From: Primulina eburnea
Lineage: Eukaryota; Streptophyta; Magnoliopsida; Lamiales; Gesneriaceae
NCBI RefSeq assembly: GCF_022965805.1
Contig: NC_133117.1
Coordinates: forward strand, 13,292,183 to 13,356,182
Length of the DNA: 64,000 nucleotides
Direction: 5' to 3'
Shown here: positions 11,371-20,557 of the stretch, piece by piece
Layout of the letters: each line of letters begins with the position of its first letter
Position numbering within the stretch: position 1 is the first letter of the stretch
Program-made: the position numbers and the translations under genes
The notes under the pieces: model-generated
The model's input: the letters and a program-made list of their open reading frames with translations, nothing else
Told to the model about the DNA's origin: nothing
The model's database searches: none

Positions 11371-13028
11371 GTAGTATGGAGATATGTTGTATCTGTTGGG
11401 TCTGGGTATACGGTAGTATTGATTCCTTGACTGTTGAGGAATATGTTGATATCAGAAATTTCTGTGACATATTATATACTACAGGTAGATAAGGATGGAT
11501 TGGATTAGATTATGATGTACTTGTTTTATCTGATTTTGATAGCATGATTGATATTTATATGCTGAACAAGTACTGAAATATCGTAGCATGTGTTCCAGAA
11601 ATAGTAAGATTAAGACCAGATCTAGTTGATAAATGAGGATTTTAGATCCAGAAGTCCTTAGAAAATTGTAGGGTTTAGGACTCGATGATTACAGAAAGGA
11701 ACAGATGGCATCCTTATTTATTCAGTAGATCCACTGAAATCGAGCCTAAAATTCGATAGTAAGATAATAGTTAACTGGTGTTTTCTAGAGATAAGATGTC
11801 AGATGGGTTCTCTATCAGAAAGAATTGAAAGAATTGACAGATTAAAGTATGGGCTAAGGAATCCAGTTGATTGTGTATTTCTCTTGAAGACATTTTAGTT
11901 CTGTTTCTAGATTGACAGATTATGTGTTCAGGGGTATTTTGAAGAATTATGCTTGTTATATCTATGATTCCGGGATATATCCACAGCATCTGATTGTTTA
12001 TATTAAATATTTGAAGACTGGGTTAAATATTCCGAGAACTGTGATTATTGTATACAGCAATGGGTCAGGTATGGATCCGAATGCAGTTATTGATACAGGT
12101 TTATATTCAGACTATGTGGTATCAGGAATGTCAGAATTAGCAGAATGTCAGATATGTCAGAACTTTCTTATCTGATTTGGACAGATTATCTTATTCTGAT
12201 TATCTTTTTCTTGTATTGCTTTACATCTGCTGAGTATTGTTATGATTCTAAATCAGTATTTGAGACATCTTATATTGTTTGGGAGTATATTCTATTTGCA
12301 GATGAAATATAGCAGTTGATCTGGACAGTATGAAGATTGGTCAGCCGGCCAGAATCTATTATGTTTTGAGTTTTCTTAAACTCACTAGATCAGCATAGGA
12401 TATTTCTATTCTGAGTTTGATTTGATGTTATTGTAATTATTATTCAGTGTGGGATACTATGAAGTTCCAATTGTATCAGAGTTGTTTGTGGGAAATACAG
12501 TAGTCCCGAACGGTGATCAGAATTTTCAGACCTGTATTTTTTTGATCAGGTCAATATAACATCTATATGATTTTGCGTTTTCTATGGGTTTGGTGCTTGT
12601 GATGAAGTTTGCACTTGTGATAAATTATATCATAAGCTTTTTTTCTCAGACTTGTTACAGATTGACAGGTAGTCAGCGTGTAGTAGTCAGATATTGAAAG
12701 ATATTGATAGAACTCTAGTGCTGGATGTTAGCACTAGTTATCAAGATAGTGCAGAAGGAATAGATGTAGGAAACCAATGTCGGATGATGACGATTGATAT
12801 TTGGAACCGAAGATGGAATATGTCCTTAATTGGAATAAACAGATGGAATAGCAATTACAGGTGGTATTGCTTTGTTATGGATTGCAATTGGCGTATACGG
12901 GTATTGTATAGCTAGTAATATGGGATTGATTCGGCTAGTGAAATGAGTTTGGATGTTAAACTCTGTTATACAGTTCTTCTGATAGATTTGGTTTGATGAT
13001 TGGTGAGTTCGAGGACGAACTCAGATCT
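11371..13028 (+). other. Internal region of element A without recognisable pol
   Basis: No intact frame. The stretch is rich in TATTGAT and CAGAT-like words, and short open pieces do not align with RT, RNase H or integrase motifs. The 5' part matches the reverse complement of element B around 30600-30720, so this non-coding interior is a shared, inherited part of the family and not a private decay product. Confidence 0.6.
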
Positions 13029-13041
13029 AAGAGGGGAGAAA
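13029..13041 (+). promoter_or_regulatory. Polypurine tract of element A
   Basis: AAGAGGGGAGAAA lies directly before the TGTAATGCCC start of the 3' LTR, the expected place for the plus-strand primer. Confidence 0.88.
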
Positions 13042-15244
13042 TGTAATGCCCGAGAATTTAATTACCATAATCTGAAATGATTTGTATACGATTACCGTAT
13101 TCTGAGAGTAATCTGAAATGACTTATTGAATTAATCGCGATAAGTATAGACGGAACGGATCGGACTAGAACACATGAGAAAGGTGTAAATGTGTGTGTGC
13201 CAAGAAAGAGCCCCGCGCACATGTGCTGTATGGATTGGCGCACATGCGCGGAGCTGGCCGAGGCTTACGCGCACATGCGCGAGATAATGCGCGCACATGC
13301 GCGGAAAGGCCAGTACCATCGGCGCATATGCGCGACAGAGATGGCGCATATGCATGGGAGGGCCAGTAAGGGTGGCGCATATGCGCGGAAATAATGGCGC
13401 ATATGCGCGAGTAGGACTTTCGCCGAGACAATAGGTCTCGCGCATATGCGCGAGTAGTGACCGCGCATATGCGCGAGACGTGTTGCACAAAGGTTGTGCC
13501 ATTTGCTTTGCATGCACGGAAGGTATGTATATATATATATATATTGGCATGCAATTCTTCAGAATTGGAAGGAGAAAATCGAGGGTTTAGGGAAAAGCTT
13601 TTTTCTTTTCTTTAGAAATTGATTTACGAGCAAATCGTTTATCTGAATTGGAATCCGACTTCAGTTCTGAACTCCTCTCGCTACGAGCTACACAAGGACG
13701 TAAGTTTTATTATGTTTAGACAAGATTTGAATTTATGATGTTGTTAGAATTGAATATGATTCGGATATGGTGTTTCTACTACCGTAGATATTGTAGAATC
13801 GAAGTCAGATTTAGAAACAGATTGTTTATGGAATTGTTATGAATTTTAGAGTTGATTTGATTGAGATTGCTATCAGAATTATGCTGTTATTCATTGTACA
13901 GTGTACAGATACTGAGATTTATTAGGAATTCTGGTAGTGTAATTGTGATGTTAAGACTGACGGGGTTACAAGACTGTAGTGTTATGCCGTCTAAACATCA
14001 GTTGGTACAGATTGATCAGATTCAGTATTGGTTTCTGTTATCTTGTGATAGTGTTGATGTGATCAGATTTTGTACTGAATTGGGTATTGATCAGAACAGA
14101 TTGTGTTTTGAGCTACACATTGATACAATGTATTTATTCTTGTCATTTCAGATTGAAGATGGATAGACTGGACTTCGAGACCCCGTCTTCCTCAGACGGG
14201 GAAGATAAAGGTATAATTCATGTGATATTCGGGAAAAACAACTCAATTGAGATCGCGTTGAGTTTCCCAATAAAATCACATACTAGATTATTGTTTATAT
14301 TGTTACCTGATTATGCTTTGATTATAGAATTGTATTCAAGCATGTAAGATAATTGTGATATTCAGTTATGAATATGATTATGCTTGGTTTACGGATTGTT
14401 ATTCATTGCATTTAAGATAGGAAAGTCTTGACAGTCATTGTCAGACTTCTAGACGTTCGGTGTATCTCAACTTAGGAGTAGCCATTACTCCTATTGCCAG
14501 CCGTCGATACAGCTCGGACCGAAGTCTAGGAATAAGACGTACAGTCGCCCCGAGTGGTTGGGTAGGTGACAGCCGGTGACGTCTTATTCACCCCGGGATC
14601 CCTAGAGTTATAGTTGAGTCAAGTCTAGACATAATTTGATTAGAACTGCATGCGTATATGAATTGGGTTCATAGATTATGGAACCTATTGTTATTGCTTT
14701 CAGTCATGACAGTATGTTTCATGATTTAAATTGTTATATACATGCTTATCTGATTCGAGTTGCATGTTCAGTTAGATTAGATTTCATAGATGATGAAGTC
14801 TATTACTATTGTTAGTACTTTTATTCATGACAGTATGTTTCATGAATTATTATGTGTATATGTATGTTTACCATGTTTTATACTGGGATTTATTCTCACC
14901 GGAGTTATCCGGCTGTTGTCTTGTTTTGTATGTGTGCATGACAACAGGTGGGGCTGGATCAGGGTCGAGATGACGATGAGAGAAGACGAGTTAGCGTGGT
15001 GATTCCGGACTTGTAGCAGACTTGGTTTATTACTGGAATTTAGTAACGGAACCTTAGATTTAAGTTGTACAGTATTGTACCTTTATTCTGAAATGTAGTT
15101 TTTATACAGACATGTATATTATTTAGATTCCATTACCTTCCGCAGTTATATTTTAAAAAAGAAAAATTTTTAGACCCTGTTTATCAGAACTGATAATTAA
15201 ATCCCAAAGATGATTAAGAAAAGATTAGCGTCCGGGTCCCCACA
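13042..15244 (+). repeat. 3' LTR of gypsy element A
   Basis: This is the second LTR, 2203 bp, ending GGGTCCCCACA and followed by GATTA. It differs from the 5' LTR mainly by one extra 31-bp palindrome unit and a shorter (AT)n tract, plus scattered substitutions. Confidence 0.94.
13215..13474. repeat. Ten GC-rich palindromic 12-mers in the 3' LTR of element A
   Basis: Motif starts are 13215, 13238, 13269, 13291, 13322, 13344, 13375, 13397, 13440 and 13463, giving steps of 23, 31, 22, 31, 22, 31, 22, 43 and 23 bp. The regular 22/31 alternation shows a 53-bp higher-order period. The first and sixth copies are mutated (GCGCACATGTGC and GCGCATATGCAT). Compared with the 5' LTR there is one extra 31-bp step, which gives ten copies instead of nine. 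Confidence 0.95.
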
Positions 15245-15364
15245 GATTATTTCGAGTATCTTCCGCTTGGTTTTTAACCAAACTCGATTTAATGCATCGG
15301 TGTTCCATATTTCAAGAACCGGGCTATTGTAGCTCAAAGATTACCACCCTAATCGATCCTAACA

Positions 15365-16235
15365 CATTGGCATTAAGATACATAGAGACAGAATTCGAGG
15401 TATTATAGGTCTGTCTCAAGAAACCTATATCAACAAAGTTTTAGAGAGATATCGGATGAAAGATTGTTCACCAAGTATAGCTCCCGTTGGGAAAGGCGAT
15501 AAATTCAATTTGAGCCAATGCCCAAAGAATGATCTAGAGCGGGAACAAATGAAAAACATTCCTTATGCTTCTGCTGTCGGAAGCTTGATGTATGCTCAGG
15601 TTTGCACTAGACCTGACATTGCATTTATTGTTGTGATGTTGGGAAGATATCAGAGTAATCCAGGTTTAGACCATTGGAAAGCTGCAAAGAAAGTAATGAG
15701 GTACCTTCAAGGGACCAAAGATTATATGCTTATGTTCAGACGAACTGAGAATTTTGAAGTAATTTGCTACTCTGATTCAGACTACGCTGGCTGCATTGAC
15801 TCAAGAAAATCCACTTCAGGATATATTTTCATGCTAGCTGGTGGAGCTGTATCTTGGAGAAGTGCAAAGCAGACATTGACTGCTACTTCCACTATGGAAG
15901 CTGAGTTCGTATCTTGTTTTGAGGCAACCTCACATGGTGTATGGTTGAAGAGTTTCATTTCAGGGCTTAGAATTATGGATTCTATATCTAGGCCATTAAG
16001 AATATATTGTGACAATTCAGCTGCTGTTTTTATGGCTAAAAATACCAGAAGTGGTAGTCGAAGCAAGCACGTCGACATTAAGTATTTAGCCATACGAGAA
16101 CATGTTAAAGATAAAACCATGGTTATCGAGCACATTAGCACTGAATTGATGATTGCAGATCCTTTGACTAAAGGCATGCCACCATTGAAATTCAAGGATC
16201 ATACAGAAAGAATGGGACTTGGTTCTTTTATGTAA
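15365..16235 (+). pseudogene. pol: Copia reverse transcriptase end and RNase H
   Basis: This continues the polyprotein cut at 6250. It starts with the duplicated CATTG and then GIKIHRDR in the same phase as the upstream RT. Blocks seen are YINKVLERYRMKDC, PYASAVGSLMYAQ, RPDIAFIV, the RNase H acidic motif CYSDSDYAGC, and TATSTMEAEFVS. The terminal DPLTKGMPP box is typical of copia RNase H. The frame is open to TAA at 16233-16235. This half is better preserved than gag and integrase. Confidence 0.93.
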
Positions 16236-16486
16236 TTTTGTTGTAAAAACAAAATTAATGAAACTCATTAAGTTATGATATTTTTCATATTCAGTTATGT
16301 ACATATTCAGTTATCATGAAAAATACCAATAAAGTTGGACCTCGAATAAACATAGGGTTTATTCATTAAGTTATTTGAGAGATATAATACATTGTGATAC
16401 ATGGAAGATAATAATCGCTTTTAGATGACCTATCGCCATGATTCATGTATTTTGTTTTCTCCTATGCTAAATGAGATATACGGGTC

Positions 16487-16863
16487 AAGTGGGAGAACGT
16501 AATAAAATTGTGACCCGTAACTGTAAAATAAACGTGTTGAAAATTTGTACACGGCAGCCTCAAATTTTGAAAATTGAGATGCGTATACAAATTTGATTTG
16601 TATCTCGAGCTCCCAAAACACTCGGTGATGGTTTGAGTGTGCCTATAAATACCGAAGGCATTGAGGTCCCTAAACACACAATCTCATACAGATAATACAC
16701 CATCTAAAGGAGTGTTGGAGTGTTTAGAAGGCTTCAACCGAAAGGAAATCAGAAAGCTTCAACAAATTTTCAATGGCCGGAGGTAATTCTCGATTGAGCT
16801 TCCGCATATTATATCATGTTCATGTCTACGTGCAAAAACATGATTTTGAGAAAAATTCTAACA
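16487..16863 (+). repeat. Polypurine tract and 3' LTR remnant of the copia element
   Basis: AAGTGGGAGA at 16487-16496 is the expected purine tract. The LTR-like remainder carries TATAAATA at 16644-16651 and ends TTCTAACA at 16863. The expected TGTTAGA start is not present right after the tract, so the LTR start is altered. Confidence 0.6.
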
Positions 16864-17588
16864 AAAATCAGATGCATAATATCCTTTCTCGATAAACTTC
16901 AAAAATTCTAATAATCAAACTATCAAAGAGAGAGGTAAGAAACTTGACTTGGAGATACTTATGGAGTTCATAGGTTTATATGTTTTCGTCTCTTAGTACT
17001 GGACTGAAAGTTTTGTTTTCCTTGACCACCACCTTCCTTTCTGAACGTTATGAGAAACCAGTGAAAATATACAATTAACTTGGGAACCCTCTTCTACAAA
17101 AGTTTTATCCTGTTATCCTAAAATGATGGATCAATTTCGCAACCGCCCGCTATCTCTACCACGTTCCAGGAGGACTTTGCGTCTCGTACGAAAGAAATTT
17201 CCAAACAGTGGAGAGTTCTTTGTTCCTTTTTGACTCCCCACTTAATAATATGTTTATTCTTACAGTGTGATTCTTGAGTTGAACGTATAATAATGACAAT
17301 AATGTTCTTTCGTACGATCGTACATACGCTGTCGCTCTCCCTGCTTTCTCGTCAAACGATTTTTGCTCACTTTTTGGGGTTCTCCATCTCTATTAACTTT
17401 TTCGTCCATTTACGTACCCGCCAAATATGTGAAAGAAAGCGGGTTTCAGCATTCAATGCAAAAGCGTGTTTTGTGTTTTTCCTCTGCAAATTTTGTTAAA
17501 AACGGTAGTTGTGTAACTCGCCATGACCGACACTATTCTCTGTTCAATTGCTTCTCTCTCCAAATTGCATCCAATCACTTGTCATAAA
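16864..17588. other. Stretch with no recognisable gene
   Basis: Mixed-composition sequence with short open frames only (for example 17293-17499), none with a known motif. It could be old host intergenic DNA between the copia element and element D. Confidence 0.5.
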
Positions 17589-17593
17589 AAAAT

Positions 17594-18248
17594 TGTTTGC
17601 ACAATATTTGGTGTTGCGGGCGTGCCAAGTGCGAAGTGCACCGATTTGTGTAAAAACGATAAAAATCGAACTTCTAAAAACAAACGAAAGTGGATTCTAA
17701 ATTTGACCGTCGGTTCTAATCTCCTAAAACAACTATAACGCCAAAACGAAGAAAAACTATTGGAATTTGATGGAAATAAACCCCTGACATAATTTTGAAT
17801 TTACAAAAACTGTAGGAGTTCATCAAAGACATGAAAAATATAATAAATTGTAAAGTTGCTGAAATCTGAAACAACAAGACGTAGAATGCTAGAAATATGC
17901 TGGAATGCTTAAAAACTAATGCTTGAAGATTGAATTTTTAGCAGAGAGTATTTTGCAGATTTTTGCTGAGTTGAGTTGTGTGTGTGTCTGTCTCCTGTAG
18001 CCGATTGCTTCCTTTTCTTCCTAGTAACTGGCCGGTTCTCCTCCACTCCCCCATCATCCATGTTCCCCATTTTTCACGCCACGATTTCTACATCTTCTCC
18101 CACTAGCCATGAATTCTTCTCACGATCTCTTTGGCTTGACGTTATCTGCTTATTTAAATACACTAATGGGCCACTTGTTTTTCTCTATTAATTTAAACTT
18201 TTGGGCTTAGACAATTAATTGTGCTCAATTTAATTTTTGGTGCAAACA
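17594..18248 (-). repeat. 3' LTR of element D
   Basis: On the minus strand it starts TGTTTGCACC and ends GTGCAAACA, so TGTTTGCAC and GTGCAAACA are also an inverted repeat. It is nearly identical to the copy at 23925-24578. Confidence 0.93.
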
Positions 18249-18260
18249 AATGCCCCCCGC
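18249..18260 (-). promoter_or_regulatory. Polypurine tract of element D
   Basis: On the minus strand GCGGGGGGCATT abuts the TGTTTGCACC start of the 3' LTR. Confidence 0.8.
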
Positions 18261-19754
18261 AAGCATTGGCCCATTGGGCCAAAATGCTTGTATGTCAGCC
18301 CAGCTCAATTGTACTTGTAGCGTCCCACGATTTTATTTGTCTGTGAGTTGGGTTTATGATAGTGGGCTGAATAACCCAAGCCCATTCTCAATTGGACTTC
18401 AAACCACTGTCTCTCGGTTTCATATATTCACGCTTTATTCACTCTCCAGATTCAAAACTCCCCATCCCGCTTTCTTCAATCTCTCTGCCTCCCCTTTGTC
18501 CGATTACTCTCGCTGTCGCCTGGAAGATCGTTGCCCCTTAGAGCATGCTCGTCTTTCCTTCGTCGGTGTTTCTCCTACTCCATCTTGCATAATCCCACAC
18601 CCTCACTTTTTCACTCAATTTCTGGATTTGAAAATATGGCCACAACCACTCTTCACCAGTTCTCTTCTCCCAGACCACATCACGACTACAGGCTTTTCTT
18701 TATCGCCCCTCCCTGGTTCGAACTCCACGAATGCATTTTCTGCGCAAGTCATCATCTTAGCTTCACCTCCATCCCTTGTTTCTTCTACTACACCGGTCGT
18801 GCACCATAAGTTATTTTGATCACCATTGTGCCTTCATGGTGTTTGTGAATTTTCCCCAAAGAAAAATACATTAACATTTTGTTGTTTTCATCCTCGGCTA
18901 GATCGACGCCCCAACCGCCGTGGCTCCCTGATTCACCGCTGCTTCTATCAGAATTTGTTCGCCCTGCAAGAGCGAACATTACTCTCTTCTCGAGCCATGG
19001 TTTTGCGACTATCACGGCCAAACAAGATTTCTCTTCGGTTGTTTCTGCTTCTTCAATAGCTATTGGTAATATCTCTTCATTTTTCTCGAGTACTATGTGA
19101 TGCTATTCGGTTCCTTGAAATTTCTTGTTGTCTTGATTGGAGTAGACTCTTACATGCCACTGCCTTTTTTCTTTGCTAGTATCGAGTTCTGTGGGGAGTT
19201 TGGTAGTTTTGTGTACGCACCGAGAAACAACTGATTCACGCCATGTGTTGGCATAACTCCCCGCTAGATCACTAGCTCTCTTGTTCAGTGAATGTGCATA
19301 TGACCATGAATTGGCAGCCAAGAGGTAACTCTAATATTTTTTTTGTGTGTTGCACATCACTTGGGTCACATTCCCCCAACCCAAGCAGCCATTTGCATGC
19401 ATTGTACTTCAGTTGGACCCCTTTCCCGCATACACGTATATGCATTTGCACTTCAGTCGAACCCCTTTCCCGCATACACGTTTACTTACTGTTCTTTCAT
19501 GCCGTGACTCCGCTTCTTCTCTGTTGATTGTTGGTTTGGTGTTGTAGTTGTTTGGTGTTGGATGTGGAATGAGGATGGGTTTAATGTGATGTTGTGTATT
19601 GGATGTTAGGAAGGAGTTTCTATTCATTCTTAATCCACTCAACCCAATTCATTCCAACAGTTTCAATCAAAACCATAAGTTGGCTTAAAATTCCCCACTC
19701 GAGAGTATCCTCTTCCTTGATTCCCTATCGAAACACAATGAATCTAATATGATA
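18261..19754. other. Non-coding 3' region of element D
   Basis: No retrotransposon protein is visible. On the plus strand a long open stretch (18250-18819) is rich in Ser, Pro and Phe because the DNA is rich in CT runs, so I do not regard it as a gene. Around 18880-19065 the plus strand reads like a transit-peptide exon followed by GGTAATAT, a possible donor. This might be a captured 5' piece of a host gene, but I cannot name it. Confidence 0.4.
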
Positions 19755-20400
19755 AAAGTGGCCTATTGGCAAACTTTAATTTATCTTTCTCGTTTTTGAA
19801 GTCATAACCAACAAATATTTACATTAGTGGCCCTACGGCCTACTAAAAATAAAATCTTACAACATGAAGCTAAAAACCGTACAAAAATGGTTGGATAGCC
19901 TATTTTTCTTCCAAAGTCAACTTCTGAGTCCTTTTGGGGTTTGTATAACGCCCTTGTTCTCTTCTGTTATTTCTTTATTACTTGCTTTTCCGATCGGTGA
20001 GCTCAACTCCCCGCTCAGTATATTTCTTTCCTGTCATATTCTAAGTGGCCTGAAGGCCTACTTCATGGTCTGTCACTGCACATGCAAACAACAAATTCAT
20101 ATAATGGCGGTACGGTCTACTTTACCATGATTTCTCATACCATAAAAACATTGGAAATAAGTGGCCATAAGGCCGACTCCCTAGTGAAACAAATTGCCTT
20201 CAAAATGATGAATGAAAGTGGCTTAGTGTCCCAATCTCTCTTATCAATTTTATTGTTGAATCATAAACAAATATTTATTTCAGTGGCCCTAAGGCCTACA
20301 TCACGTGACATCTTGAAATAAGGAACTTAATATATACAAAAGTGGCCCCGAAGGCCAACTCCCCACTGAAGAAGGCCAACTCCCCACTGAATATCAGCCT
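19755..20400. repeat. Decayed minisatellite, about 60-bp period, AGTGGCC..AAGGCC..AC
   Basis: A motif like AGTGGCCCTAAGGCCTAC recurs near 19760, 19828, 19887, 20044, 20105, 20160, 20217, 20283 and 20341. From 20044 onward the steps are 61, 55, 57, 66 and 58 bp. Each unit pairs GGCC with a second GGCC about eight bases on. At 20354-20393 a 21-bp piece (GGCCAACTCCCCACTGAAGAA) is duplicated in tandem. Tandem repeats in the 3' untranslated region are a known habit of Tat-lineage elements. Confidence 0.75.
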
Positions 20401-20557
20401 TCGTGTTTGCATCACTCGATAGCTTTTCCCTACTTCTTGGACAACCTCAGTTCCATAGGTGTCCCATACTTCTTCTTCCTCTAATTTGTCCAGTACTTGC
20501 TGCACATGCGCCTTCCATATAGAGGTTGCAGCTACCTCTTTTCCTTTTCGGTTCAAA

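Larger units (their letters stand above)
7677..15244 (+). mobile_element. Ty3/gypsy element A, gag-only, non-autonomous
   Basis: Two LTRs of about 2.2 kb (7677-9872 and 13042-15244) flank only 3.2 kb of internal sequence. The target duplication GATTA is perfect at 7672-7676 and 15245-15249. A primer site for initiator tRNA-Met follows the 5' LTR, and a purine tract precedes the 3' LTR. The internal region holds gag, a vestigial protease and no recognisable reverse transcriptase or integrase. The LTRs differ by few substitutions plus two length changes, so the insertion is fairly recent. The element belongs to the same family as element B at 26125-34110. Confidence 0.93.
6251..15364 (+). mobile_element. 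SIRE-like solo LTR (about 1.54 kb) split by a gypsy element
   Basis: The insertion in the copia RT begins TGTTGGAACTTTTAAAG and ends CGATCCTAACA, so it has TG and CA ends. It is flanked by the 5-bp duplication CATTG at 6246-6250 and 15365-15369. With the nested element A and its extra target copy removed, the remainder is 6251-7676 plus 15250-15364, about 1541 bp with no coding sequence. It contains a TATA box and the long low-complexity U3 expected of SIRE/Maximus-type copia LTRs. One LTR with a target duplication and no internal region means LTR-LTR recombination. The family name rests on appearance only. Confidence 0.82.
3054..16863 (+). mobile_element. Ty1/copia retrotransposon, split by nested insertions
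   Basis: The protein order gag, protease, integrase, reverse transcriptase, RNase H defines Ty1/copia. The coding region starts near 3099 and ends with TAA at 16233-16235. It is interrupted at 6250 by a 9.1-kb insertion and resumes at 15365. A purine tract at 16487-16496 and a 3' LTR remnant follow. In-frame stops and at least two frameshifts show that the copy is dead. The precise family is not assigned. Confidence 0.9.

Noticed and set aside
18250..18819. 189-codon plus-strand frame rich in Ser, Pro and Phe
   Set aside because: It begins inside the purine tract of element D read antisense and reflects CT-rich composition. No domain is visible.
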